Below are positions 26,240 through 36,302 of a stretch of 64,000 nucleotides of DNA, piece by piece. How positions within the stretch are numbered: position 1 is the stretch's first letter; each line of letters opens with the position of its first letter. Made by a program: the position numbers and the translations under genes. This DNA comes from Bryobacter sp. Its GTDB lineage: Bacteria; Acidobacteriota; Terriglobia; Bryobacterales; Bryobacteraceae. Under the pieces are notes generated by a model. It saw only the letters and a program-made list of their open reading frames with translations. It was not told the origin of the DNA and searched no databases. The stretch is taken from positions 124,001 to 188,000 of the forward strand of contig JALHNH010000004.1 in assembly GCA_022843625.1 (NCBI GenBank), read 5' to 3'.

Positions 26240-26484
26240 CGGTGGTCTTCGCCTTCAGCCAGACTTAGTAGCTCCGAGATGCTATCGAAGTTGAAGCCGG
26301 GCTTCAGGCCCAGGGAGCGGGGAATCACCACAATCGGTTTGCGATTCTCTCGCTTTTGCTCGACTGCTATCAGACCCTCACGGACAACCATGTTCAATGT
26401 TTCCCGGAAAGAGCTATCGCGACGTTTGGATTCCTGCTGAAGGCGTTCCAAGACATCATCGTCGAGATTTACAGTAGTACGCAT
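26236..26484 (-). CDS. vapB: VapB-type ribbon-helix-helix antitoxin
   Basis: 82 aa. MRTTVNLDDDVLERLQQESK and FRETLNMVVREGLIAVE form an N-terminal RHH DNA-binding domain. The C-terminal tail (FNFDSISELLSLAEGEDH) is the toxin-neutralising arm. It is cotranscribed with VapC through an ATGA overlap and presumably autoregulates. The promoter would lie in 26485-26572, which holds no other feature. Confidence 0.9.
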   Translation of the reverse strand: MRTTVNLDDDVLERLQQESKRRDSSFRETLNMVVREGLIAVEQKRENRKPIVVIPRSLGLKPGFNFDSISELLSLAEGEDHR

Positions 26485-26572
26485 CGCTGATGTCTTTAGA
26501 TTAGCATCAGTGATGCACAGGCTGAAAATATGCCTTCCAGTGTCTGAACGGTTTTCGGTAATTGAGAAAAGC

Positions 26573-26655
26573 TGTTTGGGATGTCCGGTTTTGTATTGAG
26601 TTCGGTAACGCCGACCTCGTCGATGGTTAGAGTGGTGGAGGGGAAGCCGGTTTAG
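26573..26655 (+). repeat. Duplicated 3' end of the methyltransferase gene
   Basis: Ungapped match of 74/83 bases to 25727-25809, same orientation, including the stop codon. The encoded tail MSGFVLSSVTPTSSMV...VVEGKPV keeps the methyltransferase C-terminus nearly unchanged. The pair of repeats brackets the VapBC genes. It may be the last piece of a tandem methyltransferase paralogue or an insertion-site duplication. Confidence 0.9.
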
Positions 26656-26687
26656 CGGCTAGTGCGAGTCACAAAGTTGTCTGCAGG

Positions 26688-28682
26688 CTACCTGAAGCCG
26701 GTAATCTGTTCAATATCAACGTTGCGCCGGCCCACCAATCCCCAGAGAATGCGTTTTCCGTCTGGCGAGACGGCCAAACCACGGTGCACATCAAAGGGCT
26801 TTGTTCCAAGAAAAGCTTTGTGGATGAGTAGAGCCTTTCCTGCGTAAGGCAGGTGATAGAGTCCTCCCTCAGCACCTGCAAAATAGAGGCCGTCTGGAGA
26901 GAGGGCAACGTCGCGGTCGGGAAGTCTATCCGACAGTGTTGCCAAAATCCTGTTGGGACCACCAGTCAAAGAAACCAGCGCCAACTCCACTTGTTTGACC
27001 AACCTGACTACGTAGAGATCGCGGCCATCCAGGCTCTCACCTACCGGAAGCTGCCACCCATCGTTTCGAAGCATCTTGCGATCGGAACCGTCTGCCCGGC
27101 AACTCCACAGTTGAGAGCCGGATGAATAGTAGATATGACGACCATCCCGCGACCAAACCGGCGACTGTCCCACTTGTCCTTCAAGTGGTACTTGCTGTGC
27201 CGAGCCCCCCGCAATGGGCACAATCATGAGGCCCTTGGGCTGCAGGGCGGCTGAGCCAAAGACAAGACGGCTGCCATCCGGTGACCAATCTGGCCTGCTC
27301 TCGGCGAGTACTCCTTCGGTAATGCGTCGCGGGGAAGTGCCTTCCGGCCCCGTCAGCCAAACCTCGCGCTGCCCACTTCGATTGGAGATGAATGCTATCG
27401 ACTTCCCGTCTGGAGAAAACGATGGATACTCATCCAGGCGGCTGGATGGAGCAAATTCCTGGGACTGATCGAGGTTCTCTCGCGAGGCCTGCCAGAGACT
27501 TCCCCTCGATTCCTGACTAGCTCCAAACAAAAGCGTGGAGCTTTTTTGGCCACGAGAGACGGTTACAGTAGAGCAGTCCTTTGGGATAGGGAGGAGTTCT
27601 GGTTGAGCTCCAGATTGCAGCGCGAGGCGATAGAGGCGTGAGTTATCGCCATGGGCAGGATGGATTGCCGGCAGGCAAAGTACAAGTTCCCTGCCACCAG
27701 GCGCCCAGTCAAAGCCAGCAGGCATGCCCTGACCCTGCAAGATGGTCAGAGATTCACCTGGACTCTCCCCCTGGGGTGTCAATTTTCGCTGAACGATTTC
27801 GAAGACGCCATTCGGTGAGCCGCCTTCTCGAACATAAGCGAAGGACTGTCCATCTGGAGCGATCGTTGGGCTGTGGGCAGGTTGGGGATTTGTCAAAAGC
27901 CTATGGTCGCCTTCGAGTGAAATAGTGTAAATTCCCTGCTCGCCGTTGGGCTGTTCCATGGGTGCCAGGAGCCATCGTCCATCCGGGCCCCAGGCAACGT
28001 GGCGGCTGCTGCCGAAGAAAGCCGCACGCTGTGTCAGCCTGATCAAGTTGCGGGAAGGGCCCCCTGTAGCACTTACCAGGCAAAGCCAGGTGCCGTCCTC
28101 TTTGGTACGCCGCAGAAATGCGATCGTCTTCCCGTCGGGTGACCAGGCCGGGCTGAAGGCAAAACCGTTACCTGTGTCAAGCGGAACCGGCTCTTGCTCG
28201 TCGAAGCGCTTGAGATAAATCCCCATCTGATTGTTCTGTGGCCGGGCCCAGAAGAAGGCAACCTGGGTACCGTCTGGAGATACGGTTGGCCCAAACTCGC
28301 CCCCCGGTAGAGAGGTGAATGGAGTTGATGCCAGGATGACAGGCTGTGACGGGTTTCGGCTCAGGTAAATCAAGCCGCCAATTGATGAAAGAAGCAGGGT
28401 TGTAAGCAATGCTGCGGTCCAGACAGTGCTTTTTGGGGGCAACGGTGCCGGGGGCTCTTCGAGAAGAGGCTCGGGGCTTACCCGACGCGCTGCCAACCAT
28501 TCATCAATCTCTCGCTGATAGGCCCAGACGGAGCCTTTGGCCTGGTGCTGGTGCTTATGAACGGGCAGGCCTTCGGTTTGCTGCCAGCGGCGCACGGTGC
28601 GCTCACTCTTGTCGAGATAGGCCGCGATTTGCTTCCAGGATTCAAGCCGGCCAGCTTCAGGATCGGGAGATGGACTGGTCAT
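26688..28682 (-). CDS. Winged-helix / TM / PD40-propeller regulator
   Basis: 664 aa. Residues 12-65 (RLESWKQIAAYLDKSERTVR, then a Trp-containing GSVWAYQREIDEWL wing) form a MerR/excisionase-like helix-turn-helix. Residues ~88-110 (WTAALLTTLLLSSIGGLIYL) are a single transmembrane helix. The rest is a chain of PD40/TolB-type repeats (SPDGTQVAFF, SPDGKTIAFLR, SPDGKSIAFIS, SPDGSRLVF). The layout implies a cytoplasmic DNA-binding domain with a periplasmic propeller sensor, a design frequent in Acidobacteria. It lies 17 nt downstream of the TonB receptor gene, which it may regulate. Confidence 0.88.
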   Translation of the reverse strand: MTSPSPDPEAGRLESWKQIAAYLDKSERTVRRWQQTEGLPVHKHQHQAKGSVWAYQREIDEWLAARRVSPEPLLEEPPAPLPPKSTVWTAALLTTLLLSSIGGLIYLSRNPSQPVILASTPFTSLPGGEFGPTVSPDGTQVAFFWARPQNNQMGIYLKRFDEQEPVPLDTGNGFAFSPAWSPDGKTIAFLRRTKEDGTWLCLVSATGGPSRNLIRLTQRAAFFGSSRHVAWGPDGRWLLAPMEQPNGEQGIYTISLEGDHRLLTNPQPAHSPTIAPDGQSFAYVREGGSPNGVFEIVQRKLTPQGESPGESLTILQGQGMPAGFDWAPGGRELVLCLPAIHPAHGDNSRLYRLALQSGAQPELLPIPKDCSTVTVSRGQKSSTLLFGASQESRGSLWQASRENLDQSQEFAPSSRLDEYPSFSPDGKSIAFISNRSGQREVWLTGPEGTSPRRITEGVLAESRPDWSPDGSRLVFGSAALQPKGLMIVPIAGGSAQQVPLEGQVGQSPVWSRDGRHIYYSSGSQLWSCRADGSDRKMLRNDGWQLPVGESLDGRDLYVVRLVKQVELALVSLTGGPNRILATLSDRLPDRDVALSPDGLYFAGAEGGLYHLPYAGKALLIHKAFLGTKPFDVHRGLAVSPDGKRILWGLVGRRNVDIEQITGFR

Positions 28683-28699
28683 TCACTTCAGAGATGCTC

Positions 28700-31600
28700 C
28701 TAGAATTGCACACGCAGGCCCAAGGTGATGAGCCTGGGGCTGTTTTGGGGAGCGGTGGCCCGGCCGAAGTTTGGGTTGCCGATAAAGCCGTTTGCGCCGA
28801 AATTCGTACGATTGAGCGCATTAAATGCATTCGCAGTGAACTGCAAACGCAAGCCAGTGCGATCGTTGCCTGAGGCCAACAGCACCAGTTGCTTGGTTAT
28901 GGAAATGTTGTCGGTAAAGACAGGTGGCTGCCGAAAGCGGCCATGCCCCGGGGCAGAAGATCCAAAGGCAAACTGGCCGGGGATGGAGAAGGCGTTGCCA
29001 TTGAAGTAGCGGCTGTCTGGCTGGTTGGGATCAAGAGAGGTGCGGCTCTGGCCGGTGAGAACAGACACGGGATTCGAATCGCAGGCACGAAGCAAGGTAA
29101 ACAGAACGCCATTGCCCAGTGTGTTGATGCAGTTGACAGGCAGCAACCCACCGCTGCGATAGTTGTGAGTCTGAGCGATGGTCCAATTGCCTGCGAGGGT
29201 ATTCCAGAGGCGATTGGCTCCACCAAGAAATCGTTGGCCTCGCCCGAACGGAAGGTCATAGGTGCTGATGAAGTTGAATACATTGGGAAGGTCAAAGGGC
29301 AGGTACGATTTCGGCTGGGCGAGATTGTACATGTCCTGGGCATAGACCTGGGTTTGAGTAAAGGTCTGGCGGAATGTGAGCAGACTCAGAGACTTTGACC
29401 TTACATAAGAGGTTGAGAACTGCCAATTGCCAACGCGTCTTTGAACTTTTAGCGAAGCCGAGTCGTACCAGGTGCGGCCGTGACCGCTGTTGCGTGACAA
29501 TACGCTCAAATACTGTGGGAAGGGTCTGAGCGCTTGTGCCAGCGTTCCCTCATTTGGAAATGAGGCGTATGGCTTTGAGAAGCCGGCCGCAACAACATCG
29601 GGGGCGCTGATAGGCCGCCGCAATAGATTGCCCAAACGAAGAAACGATGGGTTGACCTGATTCAGGTCCACCGTAGAGTTCAATGAAAAGCCGCGGTTGC
29701 CCGCGTATTCAGCCTCAATAAGAAAGCGGCCTATCTCACGCTGGAAGCCAAAGCTCCAATGGAAGATGTGAGGAGCGTGCCCGAAGGTTGGGCCGAGATA
29801 GTCTACGGCCTGGCCAATGCCAGCGGTAGGACTGAGGTTCGGCGGCGGAACAAAGCCAGCAGGAACAGGGATTCCGTTGTCCCATTGAAAAGGAGCTGTA
29901 AAGCCATTGGAGTTGGCCTGTAAAAGACTACTTGATCCAACATTGCAAGCGCAGCCACCATTGCCTGTAGCCTCGTAGACGATACCGAAGCCGCCCCGTA
30001 AAACAGTGCGTGTTCCCGGCTGATAAGCAAAGCCAAGACGGGGCCCGATATTAGAAAAGTCAGTAGGCCAGAAGCGCGTAACGCCGAGCCGTCCTGGCCC
30101 CTTGCCGGGAAACACATAGGCACCGGGGAGGTTGCCTGCGCCAGGATTGAGAGCAGTCAGCGATACGGAACTCATCGACGGCATGTGCCAGTTTATGGGA
30201 ACTTCGTATCGCAACCCAAGATTCAAGGTCAGTCTTGGGTGCAGTTTGAATTCGTCTTGGAAAAAGAAGCTGGAATAGCGATAGCGGATATCAAAATCTT
30301 CAACTGGTGGCACGGCAAGAGTAGCGGAATCTGGGGCTCCCAATAGAAAGCTCGCCAGGGAATTGCCCGTGGTCGCCGTGGCTGCGGGGCTCGCTGTTTG
30401 CGCACGCGCAAAAGAGTAAGTTCCATTTCCGTTGCCACCGGTCCTCGGCGCCAGTGTCTGCAGAAGCCGAAGATCCCACCCCCCCTTCCAAACATGCTTC
30501 CCTTTTACCCAGGACAAACTCTGCGACAAGTGGTGGGTATGGTTGTCTTGCCCAACGCCATTGGTTGGCGTGCTGCCCCAGGCGGTGTAGCCGTCTGCCG
30601 GGGCGAATTGAATGCGGGGAGTCACGTCAAAGCTTCCGCTCAGGCCTGGAAAGCCTGCTCTTGAGGCGAAGCCCGTTTGCGCCGGAACGCTGCCAAGCTG
30701 TGCGGTTCTGGAGTAAGCGTAGGAGGATTGAAGCACCATCGCCGGGCCGAGAATCAAGGTATGACTGGCGCGAATTACGAGTGGGCGCTGGGAGACTTGC
30801 CCGCCTGTTCCCAGGGGGCCGCTAAAATCCAGCGTACGATCTGCCAACTGGTTCTCGCCGGAGTGGAAATAGGCGAAGCGATTGCGATCGTTGAGAGCGT
30901 GGTCGAACTTGACAGCCCAAACGTGGTTTGTCAGCTCAGTCGAGTTCACAAACGAATAGTTGTTGTTGAGGCCCTCGCCGGTAGGCGCCGGCAGGAAGGG
31001 AAGAATATTGGTTGAGATCCGGCTGAAGCGGCTCTGAGGAATGGTATTGCGGGGGAAAGGCATGCGGGTCGTATTCGGCCCTGCCACTGTGGTGGTTGCG
31101 GGATCAAAGATCAGTTGGGGGATCTGACTGAAATCTCCAAGCCGCAGCGGGGCGGCAGCCACTGTGTTGAGCACTGCCTGGGAACCGCGCGGTTGCAAAT
31201 CATGATCGGAGGAGAAGTAGAAGAAGGTCTTGTTGCGTCCATCGTAAAGACGAGGAATCCAGACAGGCCCTCCGGTTCCGCCGCTAGAGGCATTCGTGCG
31301 GTCTTTCGGTCGGAACCCGGCTGGATTATTCCGGTTCTGGTTCACCGTCCAACCCGCCGCGTTCCAGATATCGCGACGGAGGTGGTAAGCCAGTGTTCCA
31401 TGCCATTGATTCGTCCCGGACTTGGTGGTGAGGATCTCAATTCCCCCGCCCACTCTCCCGAACTCCGCTGAGTAGTTGCCTGTCAGCAAACGGACTTCCT
31501 GAAAAGATTCAGCTGAGGGACGAGTGAATACCGTCCCCCCCGATTCGGGGATTACATTGCTGCCGCCGTCGATCAGCTGTTCTCTCGCACGCCCAACCGA

Positions 31601-32137
31601 GCCGGCAATACTCACTTCTGAAGTGACATTGACGGCTGCCATGAAACTCAAAAAAGCCGAAGGATCCTGTAATCCGCCAGACCAGCGAGGAAGGGTCTCG
31701 TACATTCTGGGAGTGAGGGTTTGACCGCGTTCGCTCGAATTCGAGTCGAGCAGGGTAGGGGCAGCGACGATTTCGAGCTGCTGACTGGTGTCACCCACCT
31801 CGAGGTGCCAATCGATCGTTTGCCGTTGGGATGCGAAGATCTTCACGTTTGACCGAAGTACGCGCTTGAATCCAGACTTTTCCGCACTGATTGTATAAGC
31901 GCCAGGAGGAAGATTGGGGAAGAGGTAGATCCCAGCCTCGGAGGAAGCCACTCGCAGGTTCTCGCCGGTGAGAATATTCAGCGCCTGAATCTGAGCCCCG
32001 GCGACGGTAGCTCGCTGGGCGTCGAAAATCTGCCCCCCCAGGGATCCTGTTTGAGCTTCCAGAACGGGACTTGCAAACAGCACCAACAAACCCGCAAATA
32101 GCCAAGTTTGCCCGCCGAACTTCGCGTTTTGGTGCAT
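28700..32137 (-). CDS. Oar-like TonB-dependent receptor with carboxypeptidase-regulatory domain
   Basis: About 1,145 aa from the ATG at 32137, chosen because a signal peptide follows at once (TWLFAGLLVLFASPVLEAQ); the upstream ATG at 32212 adds a non-signal leader. After the signal comes a carboxypeptidase-regulatory-like beta-sandwich (GQIFDAQRATVAGAQIQALN, PPGAYTISAEKSGF), then a plug (TSEVSIAGSVGRAREQLIDG, ILTTKSGTNQWHG) and a large outer-membrane barrel ending GLRVQF. The family is greatly expanded in soil Acidobacteria and is thought to import large substrates. It is followed by the HTH-PD40 regulator. Confidence 0.92.
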   Translation of the reverse strand: MHQNAKFGGQTWLFAGLLVLFASPVLEAQTGSLGGQIFDAQRATVAGAQIQALNILTGENLRVASSEAGIYLFPNLPPGAYTISAEKSGFKRVLRSNVKIFASQRQTIDWHLEVGDTSQQLEIVAAPTLLDSNSSERGQTLTPRMYETLPRWSGGLQDPSAFLSFMAAVNVTSEVSIAGSVGRAREQLIDGGSNVIPESGGTVFTRPSAESFQEVRLLTGNYSAEFGRVGGGIEILTTKSGTNQWHGTLAYHLRRDIWNAAGWTVNQNRNNPAGFRPKDRTNASSGGTGGPVWIPRLYDGRNKTFFYFSSDHDLQPRGSQAVLNTVAAAPLRLGDFSQIPQLIFDPATTTVAGPNTTRMPFPRNTIPQSRFSRISTNILPFLPAPTGEGLNNNYSFVNSTELTNHVWAVKFDHALNDRNRFAYFHSGENQLADRTLDFSGPLGTGGQVSQRPLVIRASHTLILGPAMVLQSSYAYSRTAQLGSVPAQTGFASRAGFPGLSGSFDVTPRIQFAPADGYTAWGSTPTNGVGQDNHTHHLSQSLSWVKGKHVWKGGWDLRLLQTLAPRTGGNGNGTYSFARAQTASPAATATTGNSLASFLLGAPDSATLAVPPVEDFDIRYRYSSFFFQDEFKLHPRLTLNLGLRYEVPINWHMPSMSSVSLTALNPGAGNLPGAYVFPGKGPGRLGVTRFWPTDFSNIGPRLGFAYQPGTRTVLRGGFGIVYEATGNGGCACNVGSSSLLQANSNGFTAPFQWDNGIPVPAGFVPPPNLSPTAGIGQAVDYLGPTFGHAPHIFHWSFGFQREIGRFLIEAEYAGNRGFSLNSTVDLNQVNPSFLRLGNLLRRPISAPDVVAAGFSKPYASFPNEGTLAQALRPFPQYLSVLSRNSGHGRTWYDSASLKVQRRVGNWQFSTSYVRSKSLSLLTFRQTFTQTQVYAQDMYNLAQPKSYLPFDLPNVFNFISTYDLPFGRGQRFLGGANRLWNTLAGNWTIAQTHNYRSGGLLPVNCINTLGNGVLFTLLRACDSNPVSVLTGQSRTSLDPNQPDSRYFNGNAFSIPGQFAFGSSAPGHGRFRQPPVFTDNISITKQLVLLASGNDRTGLRLQFTANAFNALNRTNFGANGFIGNPNFGRATAPQNSPRLITLGLRVQF

Positions 32138-32260
32138 GGGCTTCAGAATATCAGCCGAAGAGTGCTCTAAGCCCTGTTTTGCCTGTTTCAGGAGGTTGGC
32201 CACTTTGGGCATGCCGATTGTGACCGTTTCAAATCAACAAGATACGGAGAACACTGGGTC

Positions 32261-33142
32261 ATGTCCAAAACAACATTTTTGATTTTGATTCTTGCCGTGA
32301 CAGGCTGGGCCATCTGGGAATCGCGGTACCAGACCGGGGAGCGGCTCCTAAAAGAGGGCAAGGCAGAGGGTGCAGTGTCCGAGCTGAAACAGGCTTTAGC
32401 CGAGGCTGGAGAGACTGGCCGGGGTGTAGTGCTGGACGCCCTCGGTCGGGCAGAGTCTCGTTTGGGACATTTCCGGGATGCCAAACGCCACATCGAGGCG
32501 TCCTTGCCATTGTGGCCTCTCGGCTCCCGGGAGCGTGCAGTGATCTTGCACAACCTGGGTCAAGTTCACCTTCGCCTGCAAGAAGACGCCCGGGCAGAAC
32601 AGCTTTTTAGTCAGGCAACCGAAACCCTGCCAGGGGAAGCCTCGGTTTGGCACTCCCTTGGGCAGGCCCAATTTCGCCGGAAGCGAAGAGAACTGGCTGA
32701 AGCGTCATTGCGAAAAGCGCTCTCGCTCGCCGATTCTGCGATGAAACCCAACATTGCCAGCGACCTGGCAACGATTCTGGAAGCAAACCATCAATACGCC
32801 AAAGCGGCAGAGATCTGGCGGGAAGCGATTTCTCAGGCCAAGCCAGGGCAGGGACGAGCAAGGATGCTGGCCAACCTGGCAGCATTGCAATGGAAGTGGA
32901 ATGCCAAAGAAGAAGCGGCCAATCAGTTTCGGGCGGCTCTGGCCGAGATGGAGAACGCTGTGGGCCCCCGGCACCCGGATCTTGCCTTGATTCTTGAGAA
33001 CTACCAGGCAGTGCTGCTCAAGACGGGCAAGAAGGCTGAAGCCCTGGCAGCCGGAGAGAGAGCCGTTGCTATTCGGTCCTCGTTTGCCTCAAATACCAAT
33101 GATCAGCAGGCTTCGGTGGATTGGCGCGACCTTCGTCGATAG
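32261..33142 (+). CDS. TPR-repeat protein with N-terminal membrane anchor
   Basis: 293 aa. An uncleaved hydrophobic start (TTFLILILAVTGWAIWE) is followed by about six tetratricopeptide repeats: AEGAVSELKQALAEAG, ERAVILHNLGQVHLRLQE, ASVWHSLGQAQFRRKR, YAKAAEIWREAI, then a longer repeat resembling TPR_10 (HPDLALILENYQAVLLKTGK). TPRs are scaffolds for protein binding. It is divergent from the TonB receptor across a ~120 nt spacer, so the two may share a control region. The partner is unknown. Confidence 0.82.
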   Translation: MSKTTFLILILAVTGWAIWESRYQTGERLLKEGKAEGAVSELKQALAEAGETGRGVVLDALGRAESRLGHFRDAKRHIEASLPLWPLGSRERAVILHNLGQVHLRLQEDARAEQLFSQATETLPGEASVWHSLGQAQFRRKRRELAEASLRKALSLADSAMKPNIASDLATILEANHQYAKAAEIWREAISQAKPGQGRARMLANLAALQWKWNAKEEAANQFRAALAEMENAVGPRHPDLALILENYQAVLLKTGKKAEALAAGERAVAIRSSFASNTNDQQASVDWRDLRR

Positions 33143-33454
33143 AAGACGGCAAGTGCCAATCAATTTCCGGTTGCGAACCCGCATCAGATCCAGTTTTTGT
33201 TCCTCGGTTATGGAACAGATGATGCTTGAATTGTCCTGAGTTCCGTAGAGCCCAAGTAGAAACTGATTGCTGTTCTGGATCTGGAGGGGTCTCAGTTTTT
33301 GGATTGCGCCACCTTCGCGCGGAATGGCGCACAAGACATTGCCTTGCCTGGCCACGAAGTTGATCTGGCTTTTCGAAGTTGCGAAGGCTGGGCCTTGTAG
33401 CCCGTCGGCCACAGGTGATTCTTGTCCTGTGTCGAGGTCCGAACGATAGAGTGC
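33089..33454 (-). pseudogene. C-terminal remnant of a PD40/TolB-like protein
   Basis: The minus frame after an in-frame TAA at 33455-33457 reads LYRSDLDTGQESPVADG, then FATSKSQINFVARQGNVLCA and IPREGGAIQKL, which are propeller-blade-like repeats similar to those of the 664 aa regulator. There is no start, signal or helix-turn-helix, and the 3' part overlaps the TPR gene. I read it as a relic of a second HTH-PD40 gene. Nothing else was found in 33143-33521. Confidence 0.5.
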
Positions 33455-33521
33455 TTAGGGATTGGCAGCTCTGATACTCGCGCCGCTTCTGGTTCTGGCT
33501 GTGCCGCGCGGAGAAAAAAGA

Positions 33522-33704
33522 CTAGCTCTCAAGCACGCGTGCTACACGGATTAGCGACAGCGAAGCCATGCCGGGGAAGAGGTGAGGTGAGAGTTCGATG
33601 GCTGTTCGGACGGCTTCAAAATCGGCGGGATTGTTGTGTACTAGTGGCAGACCTGATACCAAGGCAGTGCAGGCGATCATCGCATCGAATCGCCAGCGGT
33701 TCAT
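33522..33704 (-). pseudogene. VapC-type PIN toxin, C-terminal third only
   Basis: 60 codons. RFDAMIACTALVSGLPLVHN and NPADFEAV are the last conserved block of VapC toxins, including the central Asp. The N-terminal ~80 residues with the first catalytic acidic groups are missing. The ATG still overlaps the antitoxin stop as ATGA, so an internal deletion appears to have joined the start codon directly to the 3' third. It cannot form a complete PIN active site. Confidence 0.75.
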
Positions 33705-34024
33705 GCGGCCAGTTCGGGTTCCAATTGGATGCCGTCTAGAAGAAAGCGCTCTTCTTCAGTGAATCCGCTGAATGCCTGTCGGTAAGATGCCAAAACTTCT
33801 TCTGACTTGCGGGTGCGTCTGAGAGCCGCCGAGCCGTCCTGCAAAACTTCAGATACCGCGGTGCTGAGGGTGATGTGGGGATCCTTCGCGATCTCTTCTG
33901 CCTGATTCAGCACAGATGCCGGGAGGGTAAATGTTGTGCGCTTTTCGATTGCAACTTGATGCGATTTTATTTCAATTCGCGCATCGCGATTGTTCAGGAA
34001 CTCTGGCCAGCACTCTCTCACCAT
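33701..34024 (-). CDS. VapB-type antitoxin (partner toxin truncated)
   Basis: 107 aa. An AGGA site 5 nt before the ATG at 34024 supports the start. The core TTFTLPASVLNQAEEIAKDP and TLSTAVSEVLQDG is the DNA-binding half; LASYRQAFSGFTEEERFLLD is the C-terminal antidote segment shared by this VapB type. It is coupled to a VapC remnant, so only the antitoxin side of the module survives. Confidence 0.82.
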   Translation of the reverse strand: MVRECWPEFLNNRDARIEIKSHQVAIEKRTTFTLPASVLNQAEEIAKDPHITLSTAVSEVLQDGSAALRRTRKSEEVLASYRQAFSGFTEEERFLLDGIQLEPELAA

Positions 34025-34121
34025 TTGTTCCTGAACAGTTCAACAGTAGCAATGGAAAGCACATCGATTTGCCAAAGAAGATTTGTGGGGAGGTGTTAGA
34101 GGGATAGAGGCGTGGGGCTGG

Positions 34122-36158
34122 CTAAGAAGCTCTAAGCTGCTGGGCGTCCTGGTTGGCGGGGTCTGCTGGCTTGGCTGAATCCGACGAGTGGCGGGAGAGA
34201 CGGAGGATCTGTGTCTCGAGCGCCATCAGGCTTTGCTGGATGTCTTCCTGCTGACGGGATTCGACGGCATCCATGAGGCGCATGGCGCTTTCTGCGACGC
34301 TGACGGCGGCGATACGTTCTGCGGCTGAGCGCATCTTGCGGACTTCGCGCTCTAGCGCTGCGCGATCGTTGCGGGCGACGGCGGTCTGGATTTTTTCAAG
34401 CCGCTCCGGTGCCATCTGCAGGAAGAGCAGCAGCATGCCTTCGAAGAGATTGGTGTCGTTGTCGGTGAGCCGCGCGGCAAGGCTACGATCAATGGCCTGA
34501 AGTGGAGCTAGCTCGGGAATCGCGTTCCCTTCTTTTGCCTGCACAGGTGCTTCAACCGTTTCGGGTTTGGCTGGCGCAGCTTCTGTGCTGGCATCGAGGT
34601 AGCGCATGATCGTATGCACCAGGGTGGACGGGTTCACAGGCTTTGAGGCGTAATCGTTCATGCCGGCTTCCAGGCAGCGCTCACGGTCGCCAGTCATGGC
34701 GTGGGCCGTCATCGCAATGATCGGCAGATCGGTGAGGCGCAACTCGGATCGAATTTTGCGAGTTGCTTCGATGCCATCCATGTACGGCATCTGCACATCC
34801 ATCAGCACCAGGTCATACTTGCCCTTCTGCAATGCGGAAAGAGCTTCGAGACCATTGGCAGCAATGTCCACGTGGAAGCCACGTTTGGAAAGAATAGCCA
34901 GAACCACCTTCTGGTTTACGGCGTTATCTTCAACCAGGAGGATTTCAGGTGTGCGGCCGTCGAGGGAGACGAGATCCGGGCCGTTGTCCTTGGCTTCAAC
35001 TACGGCGCGCTTCGACTTTTGAGCAACTTCAAGCGGGATGCGGACAAAGAACTTGCTGCCCGTACCTTCGTTACTCTCGACCCAGATGCGGCCGCCGAAC
35101 ATTTCAACAAGCCGGCGAGTGATGGTGAGGCCAAGACCGGTTCCGCCGAAGCGGCGCGTGATGCTGCCGTCGGCCTGAGTGAATTTGTCGAAGATTTTGT
35201 CGAGCTTGTCGGCGGGAATGCCTACGCCGGTGTCCTCAACGACAAGGTCGAATTCAGTGCGGCCTTCTTTGCCGTCGATAGCCGAACGAAGAATCACTCT
35301 TACGTGGCCTGATTCGGTAAATTTGATGGCGTTGCTGAGCAGGTTGCCAATCACCTGACGCAGACGCATTGGATCGCCGTAGACAGTTTCGGCCACTTCT
35401 GGCGCTACATCGGCTACCAGTTCGATCCGCTTCTGCCGGGCTCGAACCTGATGCGTCTTGATCGCTTCATTGACAACAGATTTGAGCTGGAAGGGAATTC
35501 TCTCAAGCCCCATCTTGCCGCTTTCGATTTTCGACAAATCGAGGATGTCATTGAGCAGGGCAAGCAGGGAATGAGCGCAACGCTGCGCGGTTTCGAGTTC
35601 TTCGCGTTGTTCACCCGAAAGTGAGCTTTCGAGCACAACATCGAGCATCCCGAGGATGCCATTCATGGGCGTACGAAGCTCGTGCGACATGTTGGCGAGA
35701 AACTCGCTTTTGGCCTGACTAGCGGCTAAGGCTCGCTCCATGGCTTCGCGCAAGGCATCCGTGCGTTGCTGGATGCGCGCTTCGAGCATTTCGCGATGCT
35801 CGGCAATCTGACGGTCTCGCTCTTTGAGAGCCTGAATCGTTTCGTTGAAGACTTCGCCGACGAACTGGATTTCATCACCGGTGCGGCTCACCTGAATTTT
35901 TTCGAGCTGCCCGAGTTGCGCCTTCTTCATGCCGGCGGCAAGATTTTGCAGGGGCTTTGCCATTAAGGTGACGGTGAAGCGTCCAATGGCGAGGCCTACA
36001 AGGAGCAGAATTGCCAACATGAGAACGCCTTTGCCCCAGTCAAAGGTGTTGTTGTGGACGTCGTAACCGATATTGACGAGAATGACCCAAAACACCAAAA
36101 CCGACGTGAACATCGAGAATTTGGTGGCTAGTGATCGTGATTGAGTACTTTTGCGCAA
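34122..36158 (-). CDS. Hybrid sensor histidine kinase with receiver and degenerate HPt domain
   Basis: 678 aa. Two transmembrane helices near residues 10-65 ([33 protein letters not shown]) enclose almost no periplasmic loop. HAMP and coiled coil follow, then HisKA with [16 protein letters not shown] (His159), HATPase with [18 protein letters not shown], and a receiver domain with [10 protein letters not shown] (Asp454). The C-terminal ~110 residues have the helical pattern of an HPt module, but the His-x-Leu-Lys-Gly site reads Arg607-Lys-Met-Arg610, so the phosphoryl-accepting His is absent. It is an orphan kinase, with no response-regulator gene adjacent. Confidence 0.92.
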   Translation of the reverse strand: MRKSTQSRSLATKFSMFTSVLVFWVILVNIGYDVHNNTFDWGKGVLMLAILLLVGLAIGRFTVTLMAKPLQNLAAGMKKAQLGQLEKIQVSRTGDEIQFVGEVFNETIQALKERDRQIAEHREMLEARIQQRTDALREAMERALAASQAKSEFLANMSHELRTPMNGILGMLDVVLESSLSGEQREELETAQRCAHSLLALLNDILDLSKIESGKMGLERIPFQLKSVVNEAIKTHQVRARQKRIELVADVAPEVAETVYGDPMRLRQVIGNLLSNAIKFTESGHVRVILRSAIDGKEGRTEFDLVVEDTGVGIPADKLDKIFDKFTQADGSITRRFGGTGLGLTITRRLVEMFGGRIWVESNEGTGSKFFVRIPLEVAQKSKRAVVEAKDNGPDLVSLDGRTPEILLVEDNAVNQKVVLAILSKRGFHVDIAANGLEALSALQKGKYDLVLMDVQMPYMDGIEATRKIRSELRLTDLPIIAMTAHAMTGDRERCLEAGMNDYASKPVNPSTLVHTIMRYLDASTEAAPAKPETVEAPVQAKEGNAIPELAPLQAIDRSLAARLTDNDTNLFEGMLLLFLQMAPERLEKIQTAVARNDRAALEREVRKMRSAAERIAAVSVAESAMRLMDAVESRQQEDIQQSLMALETQILRLSRHSSDSAKPADPANQDAQQLRAS

Positions 36159-36302
36159 AGAGATCTCGAATTCGTTCTGGTGCCTTCTAAGGTGTTTCGG
36201 CAGATTCAGTGTGCCACTTTATGCCCTGTAAACCCATCGGGGTAAATACTTAGTACTGCTAAGGCCAGGGATTCAAGCGAGGCTTTGTTAGACTTCGAAA
36301 AG

